Below are positions 31,607 through 41,017 of a stretch of 60,645 bases of DNA, one piece after another. The stretch is taken from the NCBI GenBank assembly GCA_025357945.1, contig JANYLJ010000056.1:1-60645 (forward strand), read 5' to 3'. Every line of letters begins with the position of its first letter. Within the stretch, counting starts at the first letter, position 1. Below the pieces are notes generated by a model that worked only from the letters and a program-made list of their open reading frames with translations, did no database searches and had not been told where the DNA came from. This stretch comes from Gemmatimonadota bacterium. GTDB taxonomy: Bacteria; Gemmatimonadota; Gemmatimonadetes; Gemmatimonadales; GWC2-71-9. The position numbers and the translations under genes are program-made.

Positions 31607-34600
31607 TCGCCAGACTGATCGCCTGGTCGATCCGCCGCCGGGGCCTGGTGGCCGCCACCGCGTTGGCACTGCTCGTCGCCGGCACACTGCACCTGCGCTC
31701 GATGCCGGTCGATGCGATCCCTGATCTCTCGGATGTTCAGGTGATCGTCTATTCGGACTTCCCCGGGCAGGCGCCGCAAGTCGTGGAAGACCAGGTCACC
31801 TATCCCCTGGTCTCGGCCCTCCTGGGCGTGCCCAACGTCAAGGTCGTACGCGGGCAGTCGATGTTCAGTACGTCCTTCGTGTACGTCACCTTCCAGGACG
31901 GCACCGACCTCTATTGGGCGCGGTCGCGCGTGCTGGAACGTCTGGCTGGCATGCAGTCCCGCCTGCCATCGGGTGCCCGGAGCGAACTCGGGCCGGATGC
32001 GACCGGGGTTGGCTGGGTGTTCCAGTACGCCGTCGAAGGAACGGGATCGTCGCCAGCCGATCTCCGCTCAATTCAGGACTTCCAGATTCGCTATGCGCTC
32101 CAGGGTCTCCCCGGCGTCGCCGAGGTTGCCTCAATCGGCGGGATGGTGCGCGAATACCAGGTGCTGCTCGACCCGGTACGGCTGCAGGAGTTCGGCCTGA
32201 CCGCACCGCAGATTATCGCGGCGGTGCGCAACGCCAACCAGGACGTTGGAGGGCGTACCGTGGAAATGGCCGGCAGCGACTATGCCATCCGCGGTCGCGG
32301 CTACTTCCATGGCATATCGGATATTGCCAACATCCCTGTTCGCGCCGCTCCCGGCGGTCGGACCGTTCGGGTCGCTGACGTGGCCGATGTCACCCTTGGC
32401 GGAGACCTTCGCACCGGGATCGCCGAACTGAACGGCCGGGGCGAAGCGGTGGGGGGCATCGTGGTCATGCGCGTCGGCGCGAATGCGCTCGATGTGGTGG
32501 CGCGGGTCAAGGCGCGGCTCCAGGAGATCGCAGCCACACTGCCCCCCCGCGTGCGCGTCATCACCACCTACGACCGGACCACATTGATTGAAGGGTCGAT
32601 CGCGACGCTGCGGCGCACCCTGATCGAAGAATCGATCATCGTGGGCCTCGTGTGCGTCCTGTTCCTGCTGCACGGGCGCAGCGCTCTCGTCGCAATACTC
32701 ACGTTACCGCTCGGCCTGCTGGCATCGCTCACCGCAGTGCGGCATCTCGGCATCAATGCCAACATCATGTCGCTCGCCGGACTCGCCATCGCCATTGGTG
32801 CCATGATCGACGCCGCGATCGTGATGGTGGAAAATCTCCACAAGCACATGGAACATGAGCCCGACCGACCGCATTGGGAGCGCGTGCGCGCCGCCGCGAC
32901 CGAGGTCGGACCGGCGCTCTTCATGTCGCTCCTGATCGTGACGCTGTCGTTCACGCCAGTCTTCGCGCTCGAGAGCGAGGAAGGACGTTTGTTCCGTCCC
33001 CTGGCGCTGACGAAGAGCTTCGCCATGGCTGCGGCGGCGCTGTTATCCGTCACGCTGGTGCCCGTCCTGATGGGCCTGTTTGTCCGTGGGCGAATTCGCA
33101 ACGAAGCGAGCAATCCACTCAATCGCGCACTGGCGGCAGCCTACCGCCCGGTGTTGCGTTGGTCGCTGCACCATCGCGGCGTGGTGCTGCTGTCGGCGTT
33201 GGCACTGCTCGGCCTGACCGTGCTGCCGTTGCGGCGACTCGGCAGTGAATTCATGCCGCCGCTCCGGGAGGGCAGCCTGATGTACATGCCCAACACCATG
33301 CCGAACATCTCGCTCACTGAGCAAAGGCGCCTGCTGCACCTGGAGGACAGCATTCTCAGGACCTTTCCCGAAGTCGCGTCGGTGTGGGGGAAAGCGGGCC
33401 GGGCGAGCACGGCCACCGACTGGGCGCCGATCTCGATGGTGGAAACCACCGTGAATCTCAAGCCGTCCGACGAATGGCCTCGCGGATTGACGCAGGATGC
33501 GTTGACCGCGCAGATGGACCAGGCGCTTCGGATTACCGGTGTGATGAACAGCTGGACCATGCCGATCAAGAATCGCACCGACATGCTCTCCACCGGCGTG
33601 CGCACCACCCTGGGCGTGAAGATCTTCGGGCCCGACCTGGCGGAGATTCAACGCATCGGCGAAGGCATCGAAACTGCGCTCGCGGCGCTGCCCGGCACGT
33701 CGAGCGTCTACGCCGAGCGATCCTTCGGCGCGCGCTATCTCGACATCACGCCCGACCCCGCCGCGCTAGGTCGCTTTGGCCTCACCACGGGCGATGTTCA
33801 GACGCTGGTCGCGTCGGCGCTGGGCGGCGAGCGCGTCACCACCACCGTCCAGGGCCGCGAACGGTATCCGGTATCGGTGCGCTACGCCCGCGACTTCCGC
33901 GATTCTCCCGACGCCATCGGGCGATTGCTTGTGGGCGGCGAGAACGGGGTACAGGTGCCTTTGGCGCAAGTGGCGCGCATCGCCGTGGTGCCAGGAGCGC
34001 CGATGATCCGCAGTGAGAACGGACAGCTCAGCTACATCGTGTCGGTCGGCGTCCGCGATCGGGACATCGGAAGTTATGTCGCCGAGGCGAAGGCAACGCT
34101 CGAGCGACTCAAGATCGTTCCACCGGGCTACCGGCTGGAATGGAGCGGCCAGTATCAGGCGCTGGAGCGGGTCCGTGCCCGATTGGAAGTGGTCGTGCCG
34201 ATCACGCTGGCGGTGATCGCACTACTACTGTACCTGACGTTCGGGAGCCTGGCCGAAACCGCGATCGTGATGGTTTCGTTGCCATTCGCATTGATCGGCG
34301 GGGTCTGGACGATGTGGTTGCTGCAGTACGACCTGTCGGTGGCGGTGGCCGTGGGCTTCATCGCGCTGGCGGGCGTGGCGGCGGAAACCGGGGTGATCAT
34401 GCTGGTCTATCTCGATCACGCCTGGGCGGACATCACGCGAGAGACCCGGATACCGACGCTCCTCGACCTGTTCGGCGCGATCGAGATCGGCGCCGTCAAC
34501 CGGCTACGCCCCAAACTCATGACCGTCGCTGCCATCATGCTCGGGCTGCTGCCGGCGCTGTGGGCGACTGGTACCGGTTCCGAAGTCATCCGGCGCATCG

Positions 34601-34779
34601 CCGCACCGATGGTGGGCGGGATGCTGAGTTCAACGCTACTGACGCTGCTGGTGATTCCCGTGCTGTATTTCCTCTGGCGGCGCCGCGGGCTCGTTGCCGG
34701 GACTACGCCCGCCGCTCAGGTTGTGCCCGGGATCGTCGCGCAGCCGTCCGTACAGGCGGAACGGCCGCGAACGCCCTGA
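31603..34779 (+). CDS. cusA: CusA-type HME-RND copper/silver efflux pump
   Basis: 1058 residues, twelve-helix RND pump of the heavy-metal family. The proton-relay helix is LAIAIGAMIDAAIVMVENLHKHME, the CusA form rather than the CzcA form. The CusA methionine triad Met573/623/672 is matched by Met562 (MYMPNTMPN), Met612 (APISMVETT) and Met661 (TDMLSTGV), with identical 50 and 49 residue spacing. This indicates Cu(I)/Ag(I) as cargo. Later motifs QYQALERVRARLEVVVP and GFIALAGVAAETGVIML agree. Its last 64 bases overlap, antiparallel, the 3' end of the CDF gene at 34716-35369. Confidence 0.95.
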   Translation: MIARLIAWSIRRRGLVAATALALLVAGTLHLRSMPVDAIPDLSDVQVIVYSDFPGQAPQVVEDQVTYPLVSALLGVPNVKVVRGQSMFSTSFVYVTFQDGTDLYWARSRVLERLAGMQSRLPSGARSELGPDATGVGWVFQYAVEGTGSSPADLRSIQDFQIRYALQGLPGVAEVASIGGMVREYQVLLDPVRLQEFGLTAPQIIAAVRNANQDVGGRTVEMAGSDYAIRGRGYFHGISDIANIPVRAAPGGRTVRVADVADVTLGGDLRTGIAELNGRGEAVGGIVVMRVGANALDVVARVKARLQEIAATLPPRVRVITTYDRTTLIEGSIATLRRTLIEESIIVGLVCVLFLLHGRSALVAILTLPLGLLASLTAVRHLGINANIMSLAGLAIAIGAMIDAAIVMVENLHKHMEHEPDRPHWERVRAAATEVGPALFMSLLIVTLSFTPVFALESEEGRLFRPLALTKSFAMAAAALLSVTLVPVLMGLFVRGRIRNEASNPLNRALAAAYRPVLRWSLHHRGVVLLSALALLGLTVLPLRRLGSEFMPPLREGSLMYMPNTMPNISLTEQRRLLHLEDSILRTFPEVASVWGKAGRASTATDWAPISMVETTVNLKPSDEWPRGLTQDALTAQMDQALRITGVMNSWTMPIKNRTDMLSTGVRTTLGVKIFGPDLAEIQRIGEGIETALAALPGTSSVYAERSFGARYLDITPDPAALGRFGLTTGDVQTLVASALGGERVTTTVQGRERYPVSVRYARDFRDSPDAIGRLLVGGENGVQVPLAQVARIAVVPGAPMIRSENGQLSYIVSVGVRDRDIGSYVAEAKATLERLKIVPPGYRLEWSGQYQALERVRARLEVVVPITLAVIALLLYLTFGSLAETAIVMVSLPFALIGGVWTMWLLQYDLSVAVAVGFIALAGVAAETGVIMLVYLDHAWADITRETRIPTLLDLFGAIEIGAVNRLRPKLMTVAAIMLGLLPALWATGTGSEVIRRIAAPMVGGMLSSTLLTLLVIPVLYFLWRRRGLVAGTTPAAQVVPGIVAQPSVQAERPRTP

Positions 34780-35369
34780 TAGCCTTCGTATGCGATGAGG
34801 GGAACCATCACCATCGCGGCGACGGGATCGGCCCACCACCAGGAGAGAAGGGCGTTGAGCAGCAGCCCGGCGAGCAACGTGGCGGCCAGGTACCCGCAGA
34901 CCTCAGTCTGCCGGGCTTCGGCGACCAGCGCACCGCTGGCCAACCCGAAACCGACCCGCCGCTTGGCCCGTCCGAGCAACGGCATCAGCACCACCGACGC
35001 GAAGGCGAGCCCGATGCCGACCTTGCTCTCCGTTGGTGCCGAATGGGTCAGCAACGCGTGCATCGCGTCGGCGCCCACATAGCCGGCTAACGCGAGAAAG
35101 CACAGCCCGGTACATCGCAACGTGATCCGCTCAACCCGTTCGCGACGGACCGGATCGAGATCAGCCGACAGCCGCCACAACGCCGCGGCCGCCGCCACCA
35201 ACTCGATGAAACTGTCAATCCCGAAACCGACCAGCGCGACGCTGCCCGCAACGATTCCGGCGGTGAACGCCACGCCGCCTTCAACGGTCATGTAGACCAA
35301 CGTGGCGTAGTTCAGCAGCCTGCCGCGGCGGCGCAGGCGTGCGCGTTGGTCAATGGCAAGCGAGGTCAT
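34716..35369 (-). CDS. Cation diffusion facilitator-like transporter
   Basis: 217 residues from the ATG at 35369, about six membrane helices. Key segments are NYATLVYMTVEGGVAFTAGIVAGSVALVGFGIDSFIELVAAAAALWRL and LLSWWWADPVAAMVMVPLIAYEGYQG, with Asp residues in helices 2 and 5 where CDF proteins bind metal. The usual cytosolic C-terminal domain is missing, as in the short TMEM163/CDF-like subgroup. It should export zinc or another divalent cation. Convergent with cusA: its coding end overlaps that of cusA by 64 bases on the other strand, an unusual amount, though both proteins read well to their stops. Confidence 0.85.
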   Translation of the reverse strand: MTSLAIDQRARLRRRGRLLNYATLVYMTVEGGVAFTAGIVAGSVALVGFGIDSFIELVAAAAALWRLSADLDPVRRERVERITLRCTGLCFLALAGYVGADAMHALLTHSAPTESKVGIGLAFASVVLMPLLGRAKRRVGFGLASGALVAEARQTEVCGYLAATLLAGLLLNALLSWWWADPVAAMVMVPLIAYEGYQGVRGRSACTDGCATIPGTT

Positions 35370-35544
35370 GCCCACAGTATAACAACTCCAGGACGAAGTC
35401 CTCTGTGGCGAAGGGTTCACGCCGCGCGGAACACTAATGATGGCGCCCGCGGCGTGGCACTTCGTAATCTTGCAGGGGGTGATGACGACTGCTATACTCG
35501 CTCAGACCGCATCGCTTCGTCGCTTCATCGCGGAGGATGGACGC

Positions 35545-36690
35545 ATGTGCCACCACGCCCCGCACCGCCACCCGATCCTCTGCATCCTGCCGCCACAGAT
35601 CCTGCGTGAGCTCGCTCGCAACGGCACCGCGGCGGAGCGTGACATAGCGCTCGCGACGCTCGCGACGGACCAGACCGCCCGCATGACCCGCGTGACCTGC
35701 GAGCTGCAGGAGTCAGGCGCGCACCACGCACTGATGCCGGCCGGACCTGCCCGGAAGCAACGAACCGTCTACGATGGCGGCGCGCGGGAAGCCCTGCCCG
35801 GCCGGGTCGTGCGCAACGAGGGTGACAAGGCCACCAGGGACGCCGCCGTCAACGAGGCGTACGACGGCCTCGGCGCCACCTGGAACTTCTACTTTACCGC
35901 GTACCAGCGCAATTCGATCGACGACCGGGGCGTGCGTCTCGACGCCACCGTGCATTACGGCAAGCGCTACGACAACGCGTTCTGGAACGGACAGCAAATG
36001 ATCTTCGGTGACGGCGATGGCAAGTACTTCAACCGGTTCACCGCCGCCCTCGACGTGATCGGTCATGAGTTGACACACGGGGTCACGGGCAGCGAGGCCA
36101 GGCTTGCCTACCTCGGGCAGCCGGGCGCACTCAACGAGTCGATTTCGGACATATTCGGGTCACTCATCAAACAGTTCACGTTGGACCAGACGGCCGATCG
36201 AGCCGATTGGCTGATCGGCGTTGGTCTCTTCAGCAGTCGCGTCAAGGCGAACGGTGGGCGCGCGGCAGCGCTGCGGTCGCTGAAATCACCAGGCACCGGG
36301 TACAATGACCCCGTGCTCGGGAAGGACCCCCAGCCAGCTCACATGGCGGACTTCGTCCACACCTCGCGGGACAACGGCGGCGTGCACATCAACTCGGGCA
36401 TCCCGAACCGCGCCTTCTACCTCGCCGCCATGGCGATCGGCGGGAAGGCGTGGGAGCGCGCGGGGCGCATCTGGTACGAGACGATTCGAGATCGGCAGCT
36501 GAAGCCCACGGCGCAGTTCGCCGATTTCGCCCTCCGCACGGCGATGGCCGCTGGCCGGCTCTACGGCAGTGCGAGCGATGAGCGTACGGCGGTGCTCGCG
36601 GCGTGGCGGCAGGTGGGCGTGACGGTGCCGAGCCTTCAGGCCGAGCCGCATGTGCCGGCCAGTGTCGCAACGGTCGGCGCGGCCGACTAG
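35545..36690 (+). CDS. Protealysin-like M4 metallopeptidase
   Basis: 381 residues from the ATG at 35545 with GGAGG upstream. There is no signal peptide but a short precursor of protealysin type (HRHPILCILPPQIL, the PPL-like propeptide). Thermolysin domain: zinc site HELTH (His174, Glu175, His178) with the third ligand Glu198 in NESISDIFGSL, and the catalytic His in NNGVHINSGIPNRAFY-like DNGGVHINSGIPNRAFYLAA. Such enzymes act outside classical secretion, on cytosolic or invasion-related targets. The next gene codes for an emfourin-type inhibitor, supporting a protease-inhibitor pair. Confidence 0.92.
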   Translation: MCHHAPHRHPILCILPPQILRELARNGTAAERDIALATLATDQTARMTRVTCELQESGAHHALMPAGPARKQRTVYDGGAREALPGRVVRNEGDKATRDAAVNEAYDGLGATWNFYFTAYQRNSIDDRGVRLDATVHYGKRYDNAFWNGQQMIFGDGDGKYFNRFTAALDVIGHELTHGVTGSEARLAYLGQPGALNESISDIFGSLIKQFTLDQTADRADWLIGVGLFSSRVKANGGRAAALRSLKSPGTGYNDPVLGKDPQPAHMADFVHTSRDNGGVHINSGIPNRAFYLAAMAIGGKAWERAGRIWYETIRDRQLKPTAQFADFALRTAMAAGRLYGSASDERTAVLAAWRQVGVTVPSLQAEPHVPASVATVGAAD

Positions 36691-36743
36691 AAGGCCGCTC
36701 GCCGGCGGCGCTGAACTCACCTTCGCCCACCGGACTCAAGAAC

Positions 36744-37055
36744 ATGCGCATCCAACTCGAAACAGACGGTGGCTTCGCGCTCATCCCGGGGCTCAGCCGT
36801 CCGCTCACGGTCGACACCAAGGAGCTGCGACCCGTCGATGCAGCGGAGTTATCTCGCCTGGTGGAGGATGCCGGCTTCTTCGCCCGTCCAACTAGCGGCG
36901 GCGAAGCTCCGGCCGGAGCGGCCGACGTCAGGCGCTTCACGCTCAGCGTCGTGGCTGGTGCCCGCCGGCACACGGTGTCATTCAGCGACCCCGTGACAGA
37001 CCCGCACCTGGCAGCGCTGCGAGACTTCGTGCGGACGCACGCGCGAGGCGGCTGA
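36744..37055 (+). CDS. Emfourin-type protealysin inhibitor
   Basis: 103 residues. MRIQLETDGGFALIPGLSRP, then a long central helix with VEDAGFFARPTSGG, and a C-terminal sheet VRRFTLSVVAGARRHTVSFSDPVTDPHLAALRDFVR. This follows the emfourin pattern (ETEGGFA ... GAADYR-like VTVEDG ... HTV.F.D). Emfourins inhibit protealysin-like proteases in the same operon. It begins 53 bases after the protease gene in the same direction. Cytosolic, no signal peptide. Confidence 0.85.
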   Translation: MRIQLETDGGFALIPGLSRPLTVDTKELRPVDAAELSRLVEDAGFFARPTSGGEAPAGAADVRRFTLSVVAGARRHTVSFSDPVTDPHLAALRDFVRTHARGG

Positions 37056-37147
37056 GCCGCCTTGGGCGCAAGCGGTCGCGGCGGGAGCTACGTCCGCGAT
37101 GCGTCACCGCGCTCACCCCGCCGTCGACTCGCGACTAGCTTTCCCAC

Positions 37148-37732
37148 ATGCTACATCGCGATACGCTGCTCCTTGCCGCACTGATCGGTTCGCCGTTCCT
37201 CCTCCGCCACGGCGCATCGGGGCAGTCGGTGTGTGCGGCCGGGAAGGTAGCCCTCGTGCAAACCCGCACGATCTTTGCCAGCATTCCGCGCTATGCCGAG
37301 CAGGACTCCGTGCTGACCATCGCCATCAACATGTACAAGGTTGACGTGTCGCGCCTGCAAGGCGTGATGGACTCGGTTGCCCGGGCCTACCAGGAGAAGT
37401 CCGCGCTGCTTCCCGCCGCCGCCAGACAGGTCGAGCTCAAGAAACTCGACGACCAGAATGCGCAGATCCAGCAGCGGATCCAGGAGCTCCAGCAACAACT
37501 TCGTCAGCAGCGGGAACGTATCCTCCAGCCGATCGAGATCGGGGTACAGTCGGTGATCGATTCGATTCGCACCGAACTCAAGTGTGCCATCATCTTCGAT
37601 GTCAGTTCGGGGGCCGGCATCGCCTCGGTGAACCGATCGCTGGACCTGACCCAGCGCGTCATCGATCGCATCACCACCACGGGTGACACGGCACTCTTCG
37701 GTCCGCACAGCCGCATTACGCGGCGACCGTAG
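37148..37732 (+). CDS. OmpH/Skp-family periplasmic chaperone-like protein
   Basis: 194 residues with signal peptide ending near ASGQSVCA. The mature protein opens with KVALVQTRTIFASIPRYAEQD, the typical OmpH beta-strand and first helix. A coiled-coil arm follows (AAARQVELKKLDDQNAQIQQRIQELQQQLRQQRERILQPI), then the second beta part AIIFDVSSGAGIASVNRSLDLTQRVIDRI. Skp-like proteins hold unfolded outer-membrane proteins. It is probably a paralogue of the housekeeping copy; no bamA neighbour is seen. The gene stands alone, convergent with the LVIVD gene. Confidence 0.85.
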   Translation: MLHRDTLLLAALIGSPFLLRHGASGQSVCAAGKVALVQTRTIFASIPRYAEQDSVLTIAINMYKVDVSRLQGVMDSVARAYQEKSALLPAAARQVELKKLDDQNAQIQQRIQELQQQLRQQRERILQPIEIGVQSVIDSIRTELKCAIIFDVSSGAGIASVNRSLDLTQRVIDRITTTGDTALFGPHSRITRRP

Positions 37733-37826
37733 ACGCGGCCTACCTTCTGGCGCGTCGTCTCACGGACATGTCAGCACACCGTCGACGGTACGACTCGCCC
37801 CCGCCCCTGTTCACGCGAGAATGATG

Positions 37827-39638
37827 TCAGTGCGACGCCTTCGCCAGATCCCGGACCGCTGCCGCCATCGCCTTCACCCGCGCCCCATCAGCCGCGCCCG
37901 ACGCGTCCTTGTCGAGTTGCCCGGCCAACTTCGCCAGTGCGCTCGCGCGACCAACGCCTCTCAACTTCTCGGCGCTGTTCAACTCCTTGGCGATCGCCGA
38001 GGTGCGGGCCGTTGCCAGTCCGTCCCCTCGCACCAGTTGGTCGAGATAGGAACGCACGACCGGAAACGCGGCGGGCCAGACAATCTTGGGCTGCATCTGC
38101 GGGTTGAACTGGTCCCACTTCACCAGTTTCGCTGCATCGATCTCATTCTGCGACAGCCACTCGCTCGGCGTGAGTTCGAAGATGTCGATTCCGCGGGCGA
38201 TCTCCGACGCGATGATGTGACCGTTATACCAGTACCCTGCCCAGAAGCCGCCGGTGACGATAGCGGTCGTGCTCGAATCGGGACGCTCGGGATGGTTCGG
38301 GATCGGACCGCGGTCGAAGTAGGCAATCTCATGCGGGTGCATCGGATCGGTGAAGTCAAATACGTCGACGCCGCCCTGATACCAACCCTGCACCATGATG
38401 TCACGCCCCGGCACCGGGACGAGCGAACCGTTGTGCGCGACGCAATTCTCCTGCTCGGTCTGCGCGGCCGGCATCTTGAAGTAGGCGCCCTGGATGAGCT
38501 TGCGGTCCTTGATGGTGAAGATCGCGTCGCCGCCCCAGTTGAGCGGGTCGATCACGCGGCAGCGTGGCGAGGTCCCGCCGCCCCACTCGTCGGTGAAGAT
38601 CACCTTCGAACCGTCGTTGTTGAACGTGGCCGAGTGCCAGAAGGCGAAGTTCGAGTCGCCGGCGAAGTCGATGCGGCGTGGATTGACCGGATCGGAGATG
38701 TCGAGGAGCAGTCCGTATCCACCGCACGCGCCGCCGGCCAGCCCGACCGCGGGATACACAGTGATGTCGTGGCACTGATTCGGCCCGCTGTCGCCGCGAC
38801 CGCCACCAGGTGCGTTACCGTGGGCCTTTGCGCGCGTGAGATCGTTGAAGAGTCTTGCGCCGCTGACAACCTCCGCCCGCTCCGGATGCGCCAGCGGCAC
38901 ACGAATCACGTCAATGCGGAAATTCGCAGTGTTCGCGGAGTCAATCGGGTAGTTCAGGCAGCCTGGGAGCTCGGTCAACGACCGAACCGGGGCTGACCCG
39001 GAGACATACACGTACACCACGCTCTTGTCCTTGGCATCGGGCACCAGCGTGTGGGTGTGCGAGCCGCGGCAAGTCTGCACGTCGGCGACCTTCTGGGGAT
39101 GCTCAAGGTCCGAGATATCCCAGATGCGCACACCGACCATGCGGTCCTTGCCGGCCCCGGCGGGCACGCCCTCCGTCCCGCAATCCGTGCGGTCGCTGGC
39201 GCCCTCGGACGAGATGAACAGGAGGTTGCCCCAGATCGAGGGATCGCCCTGACCGGTGGCGCAAAGCACCGTCTTGCGAAGCACCGGCCGGCTCGGATTG
39301 GCGATATCCCAGATCGAGAAGCCGCTGAAATTGCCCTGGACGACGTAGTTACCGCGGAACGCGAGGTCGGAATTCGCGTATGTCAACCCGCGATTCCCGC
39401 CGGGGCCATCGAAGAGGTCCGGCTTGGGGCGGTGCCCCACCAGTTCCATGTTCTTCGACGCCACGCCGGCGTCCGTCATGCCGGGATGGAGACCGACCCG
39501 TGGATCGGTGATGCTCGCGGCGTTGGGATCGATGACGGCGGCGCCGCCGCCGCGTTGCGCACCGACAGCAGGCGCCACGGCGAGCGACGTAATGGTGAGC
39601 AGCGAGACGACCTGACGTACGAGTACCGTGTGGCTCAT
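37827..39638 (-). CDS. Secreted LVIVD-repeat protein
   Basis: 603 residues. A signal peptide ends at AVGAQ. Several LVIVD-like blades can be seen: GFSIWDIANPSRPVLRKTV, GVRIWDISDLEHPQKVADVQT, GLLLDISDPVNPRRIDF and GVDVFDFTDPMHPHEIAYF. They form a beta-propeller of about 400 residues, followed by a helical C-terminal part that would link to another domain (SEKL-like ALAKLAGQLDKDASGAADGA). Function is unknown; related proteins are secreted or cell-surface. Its start overlaps the end of the DUF305 gene by four bases, so both are coexpressed. Confidence 0.85.
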   Translation of the reverse strand: MSHTVLVRQVVSLLTITSLAVAPAVGAQRGGGAAVIDPNAASITDPRVGLHPGMTDAGVASKNMELVGHRPKPDLFDGPGGNRGLTYANSDLAFRGNYVVQGNFSGFSIWDIANPSRPVLRKTVLCATGQGDPSIWGNLLFISSEGASDRTDCGTEGVPAGAGKDRMVGVRIWDISDLEHPQKVADVQTCRGSHTHTLVPDAKDKSVVYVYVSGSAPVRSLTELPGCLNYPIDSANTANFRIDVIRVPLAHPERAEVVSGARLFNDLTRAKAHGNAPGGGRGDSGPNQCHDITVYPAVGLAGGACGGYGLLLDISDPVNPRRIDFAGDSNFAFWHSATFNNDGSKVIFTDEWGGGTSPRCRVIDPLNWGGDAIFTIKDRKLIQGAYFKMPAAQTEQENCVAHNGSLVPVPGRDIMVQGWYQGGVDVFDFTDPMHPHEIAYFDRGPIPNHPERPDSSTTAIVTGGFWAGYWYNGHIIASEIARGIDIFELTPSEWLSQNEIDAAKLVKWDQFNPQMQPKIVWPAAFPVVRSYLDQLVRGDGLATARTSAIAKELNSAEKLRGVGRASALAKLAGQLDKDASGAADGARVKAMAAAVRDLAKASH

Positions 39639-40267
39639 GGTGACTTGCTCCCGGGGGACGAGTTCAGCATTTGCTGCATGCGGTCGATTTCGGCGCGCTG
39701 GTCGGCATCAACATCGGTGGCGTACCGGAATATTTCCGAGCCCTGACCGGCGCTCGGCGTGGCAAAGAGATCGGCAACCATCTTGAGCGCTCCCTCATGA
39801 TGCTGGATCATGCCGGTGAGCAAGAGCCGATCGAACGCCGTGTCCTTCGCCTGGTCGAGCTGCTTGAGCTGTTCGGGGGTCAGCATGCCGGGCATCAGCA
39901 TAGCATGGTCTGCCATGCTCATGTTCATGCCGTCGTGCGCAGGCATGGCGGACGGGTCCGGCGCTGACTGGTTCCGGTCCTTGAGCCAGTTCTGCATCAT
40001 CACGATCTCGTCGTGCTGGGAAATCATGATCTTCCTGCAGAGCAGCGCCACCCTGGCACTGGCCCCGTGGGTCGGTGCCCAGGCGGCCATCACCAGTGCC
40101 TGCGCGTGGTGACCAATCATCCCTTGCATGAATTGCGCGTCGGCGACGACGAACCCGGTGCCGCCATTGGCAGTCGCCGCGGGCGCCTGGGCCGTTCCAA
40201 TTTGCGTCGCGAGCGGCAGGGAAACCAACAGGCAGGCAGTAACAAACGTGGAACGTGGTCGTTTCAT
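39635..40267 (-). CDS. DUF305 family secreted protein
   Basis: 210 residues from the ATG at 40267 with GGAGG upstream. A signal peptide ends at GTAQAPA. The DUF305 duplicated helical motif appears as FMQGMIGHHAQALVMA near residue 55 and as LLTGMIQHHEGALKM near 155, each with a HH pair, and a Met/His-rich stretch lies between (SAMPAHDGMNMSMADHAM). DUF305 proteins are four-helix bundles of the ferritin-like type, and several occur in copper and metal resistance loci. Metal binding by these His/Met clusters is inferred. First gene of a two-gene operon with the LVIVD protein. Confidence 0.9.
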   Translation of the reverse strand: MKRPRSTFVTACLLVSLPLATQIGTAQAPAATANGGTGFVVADAQFMQGMIGHHAQALVMAAWAPTHGASARVALLCRKIMISQHDEIVMMQNWLKDRNQSAPDPSAMPAHDGMNMSMADHAMLMPGMLTPEQLKQLDQAKDTAFDRLLLTGMIQHHEGALKMVADLFATPSAGQGSEIFRYATDVDADQRAEIDRMQQMLNSSPGSKSP

Positions 40268-40339
40268 GAAGCGAAACCTCCACTGCAACAATACCGAATT
40301 CCTCGTTCGGTTGAAAGTGGCTCCTCACCGCAACCGGGA

Positions 40340-40864
40340 CTACGGGCGGCGAGGCGGCGTGGTCGGCGTCGCGGCCGTCGCGGCCGTCGCGGCCATCATC
40401 GCCTTGATCACATCTTGCGAGACCTTGTTCTGGTTCAGCTTGATGATGCCGCTGGTGGTCAGGTCGTAGTCGGCCTTCGCCGCCTGAATTTTCAGGAGAA
40501 TGATCTCCTTCGACAACTGCCCGTTCACCATCTGGATGATCGCGTCGTCATTCAGTGTTTCCTTGGTGGCGCCCGACGGCGTCGCCTGGATCATCGCCTT
40601 CACGACGTCATCGGCGACCTTGCTGGCGTGCAGGCCGATGAGACCGGTGGGCGTGAGGTCGAACGCCGCCTTGGTCGTGCGGATCTTGGTCAGGATCAGG
40701 TCCTTCGGCACCTTCCCCAGGACCATCTGGGTGATCGATTCGTTGGTGAGCACCTCGATGCCGGCCGTGCCCGCCTGCGCCCTCGCTGTCACCGCCGATG
40801 CCGCCACGAGACAGATCGCGAACAGAAGTGATCTCGCACAGGACTTGAGCGCCGAGTAGTTCAT
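40340..40864 (-). CDS. Secreted protein with two ~56-residue tandem repeats
   Basis: 174 residues from the ATG at 40864. A signal peptide ends at TARAQAGT. Two repeats follow: LTNESITQMVLGKVPKDLILTKIRTTKAAFDLTPTGLIGLHASKVADDVVKAMIQA and LNDDAIIQMVNGQLSKEIILLKIQAAKADYDLTTSGIIKLNQNKVSQDVIKAMMAA. Each reads as a short winged helical unit with hydrophobic i, i+3 spacing. The end is a low-complexity ATAATAATPTTPPRRP. I do not recognise the family. Similar repeats occur in uncharacterised secreted proteins of Acidobacteriota and Gemmatimonadota, by general impression. Confidence 0.75.
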   Translation of the reverse strand: MNYSALKSCARSLLFAICLVAASAVTARAQAGTAGIEVLTNESITQMVLGKVPKDLILTKIRTTKAAFDLTPTGLIGLHASKVADDVVKAMIQATPSGATKETLNDDAIIQMVNGQLSKEIILLKIQAAKADYDLTTSGIIKLNQNKVSQDVIKAMMAATAATAATPTTPPRRP

Positions 40865-41017
40865 GATTCCCTCACGTGGTGATGAACCGTCCGACGTCGG
40901 CACGAGCGCGTGTTCCGTGCCGAAGCAGCGGGTGGGGTTCGACCTGTGGCAACGATCCAGCGAAGCTACGGCGCGTGCGCGATGCAGGCAAGATGGCATG
41001 CAGTTTCATGCATATCG

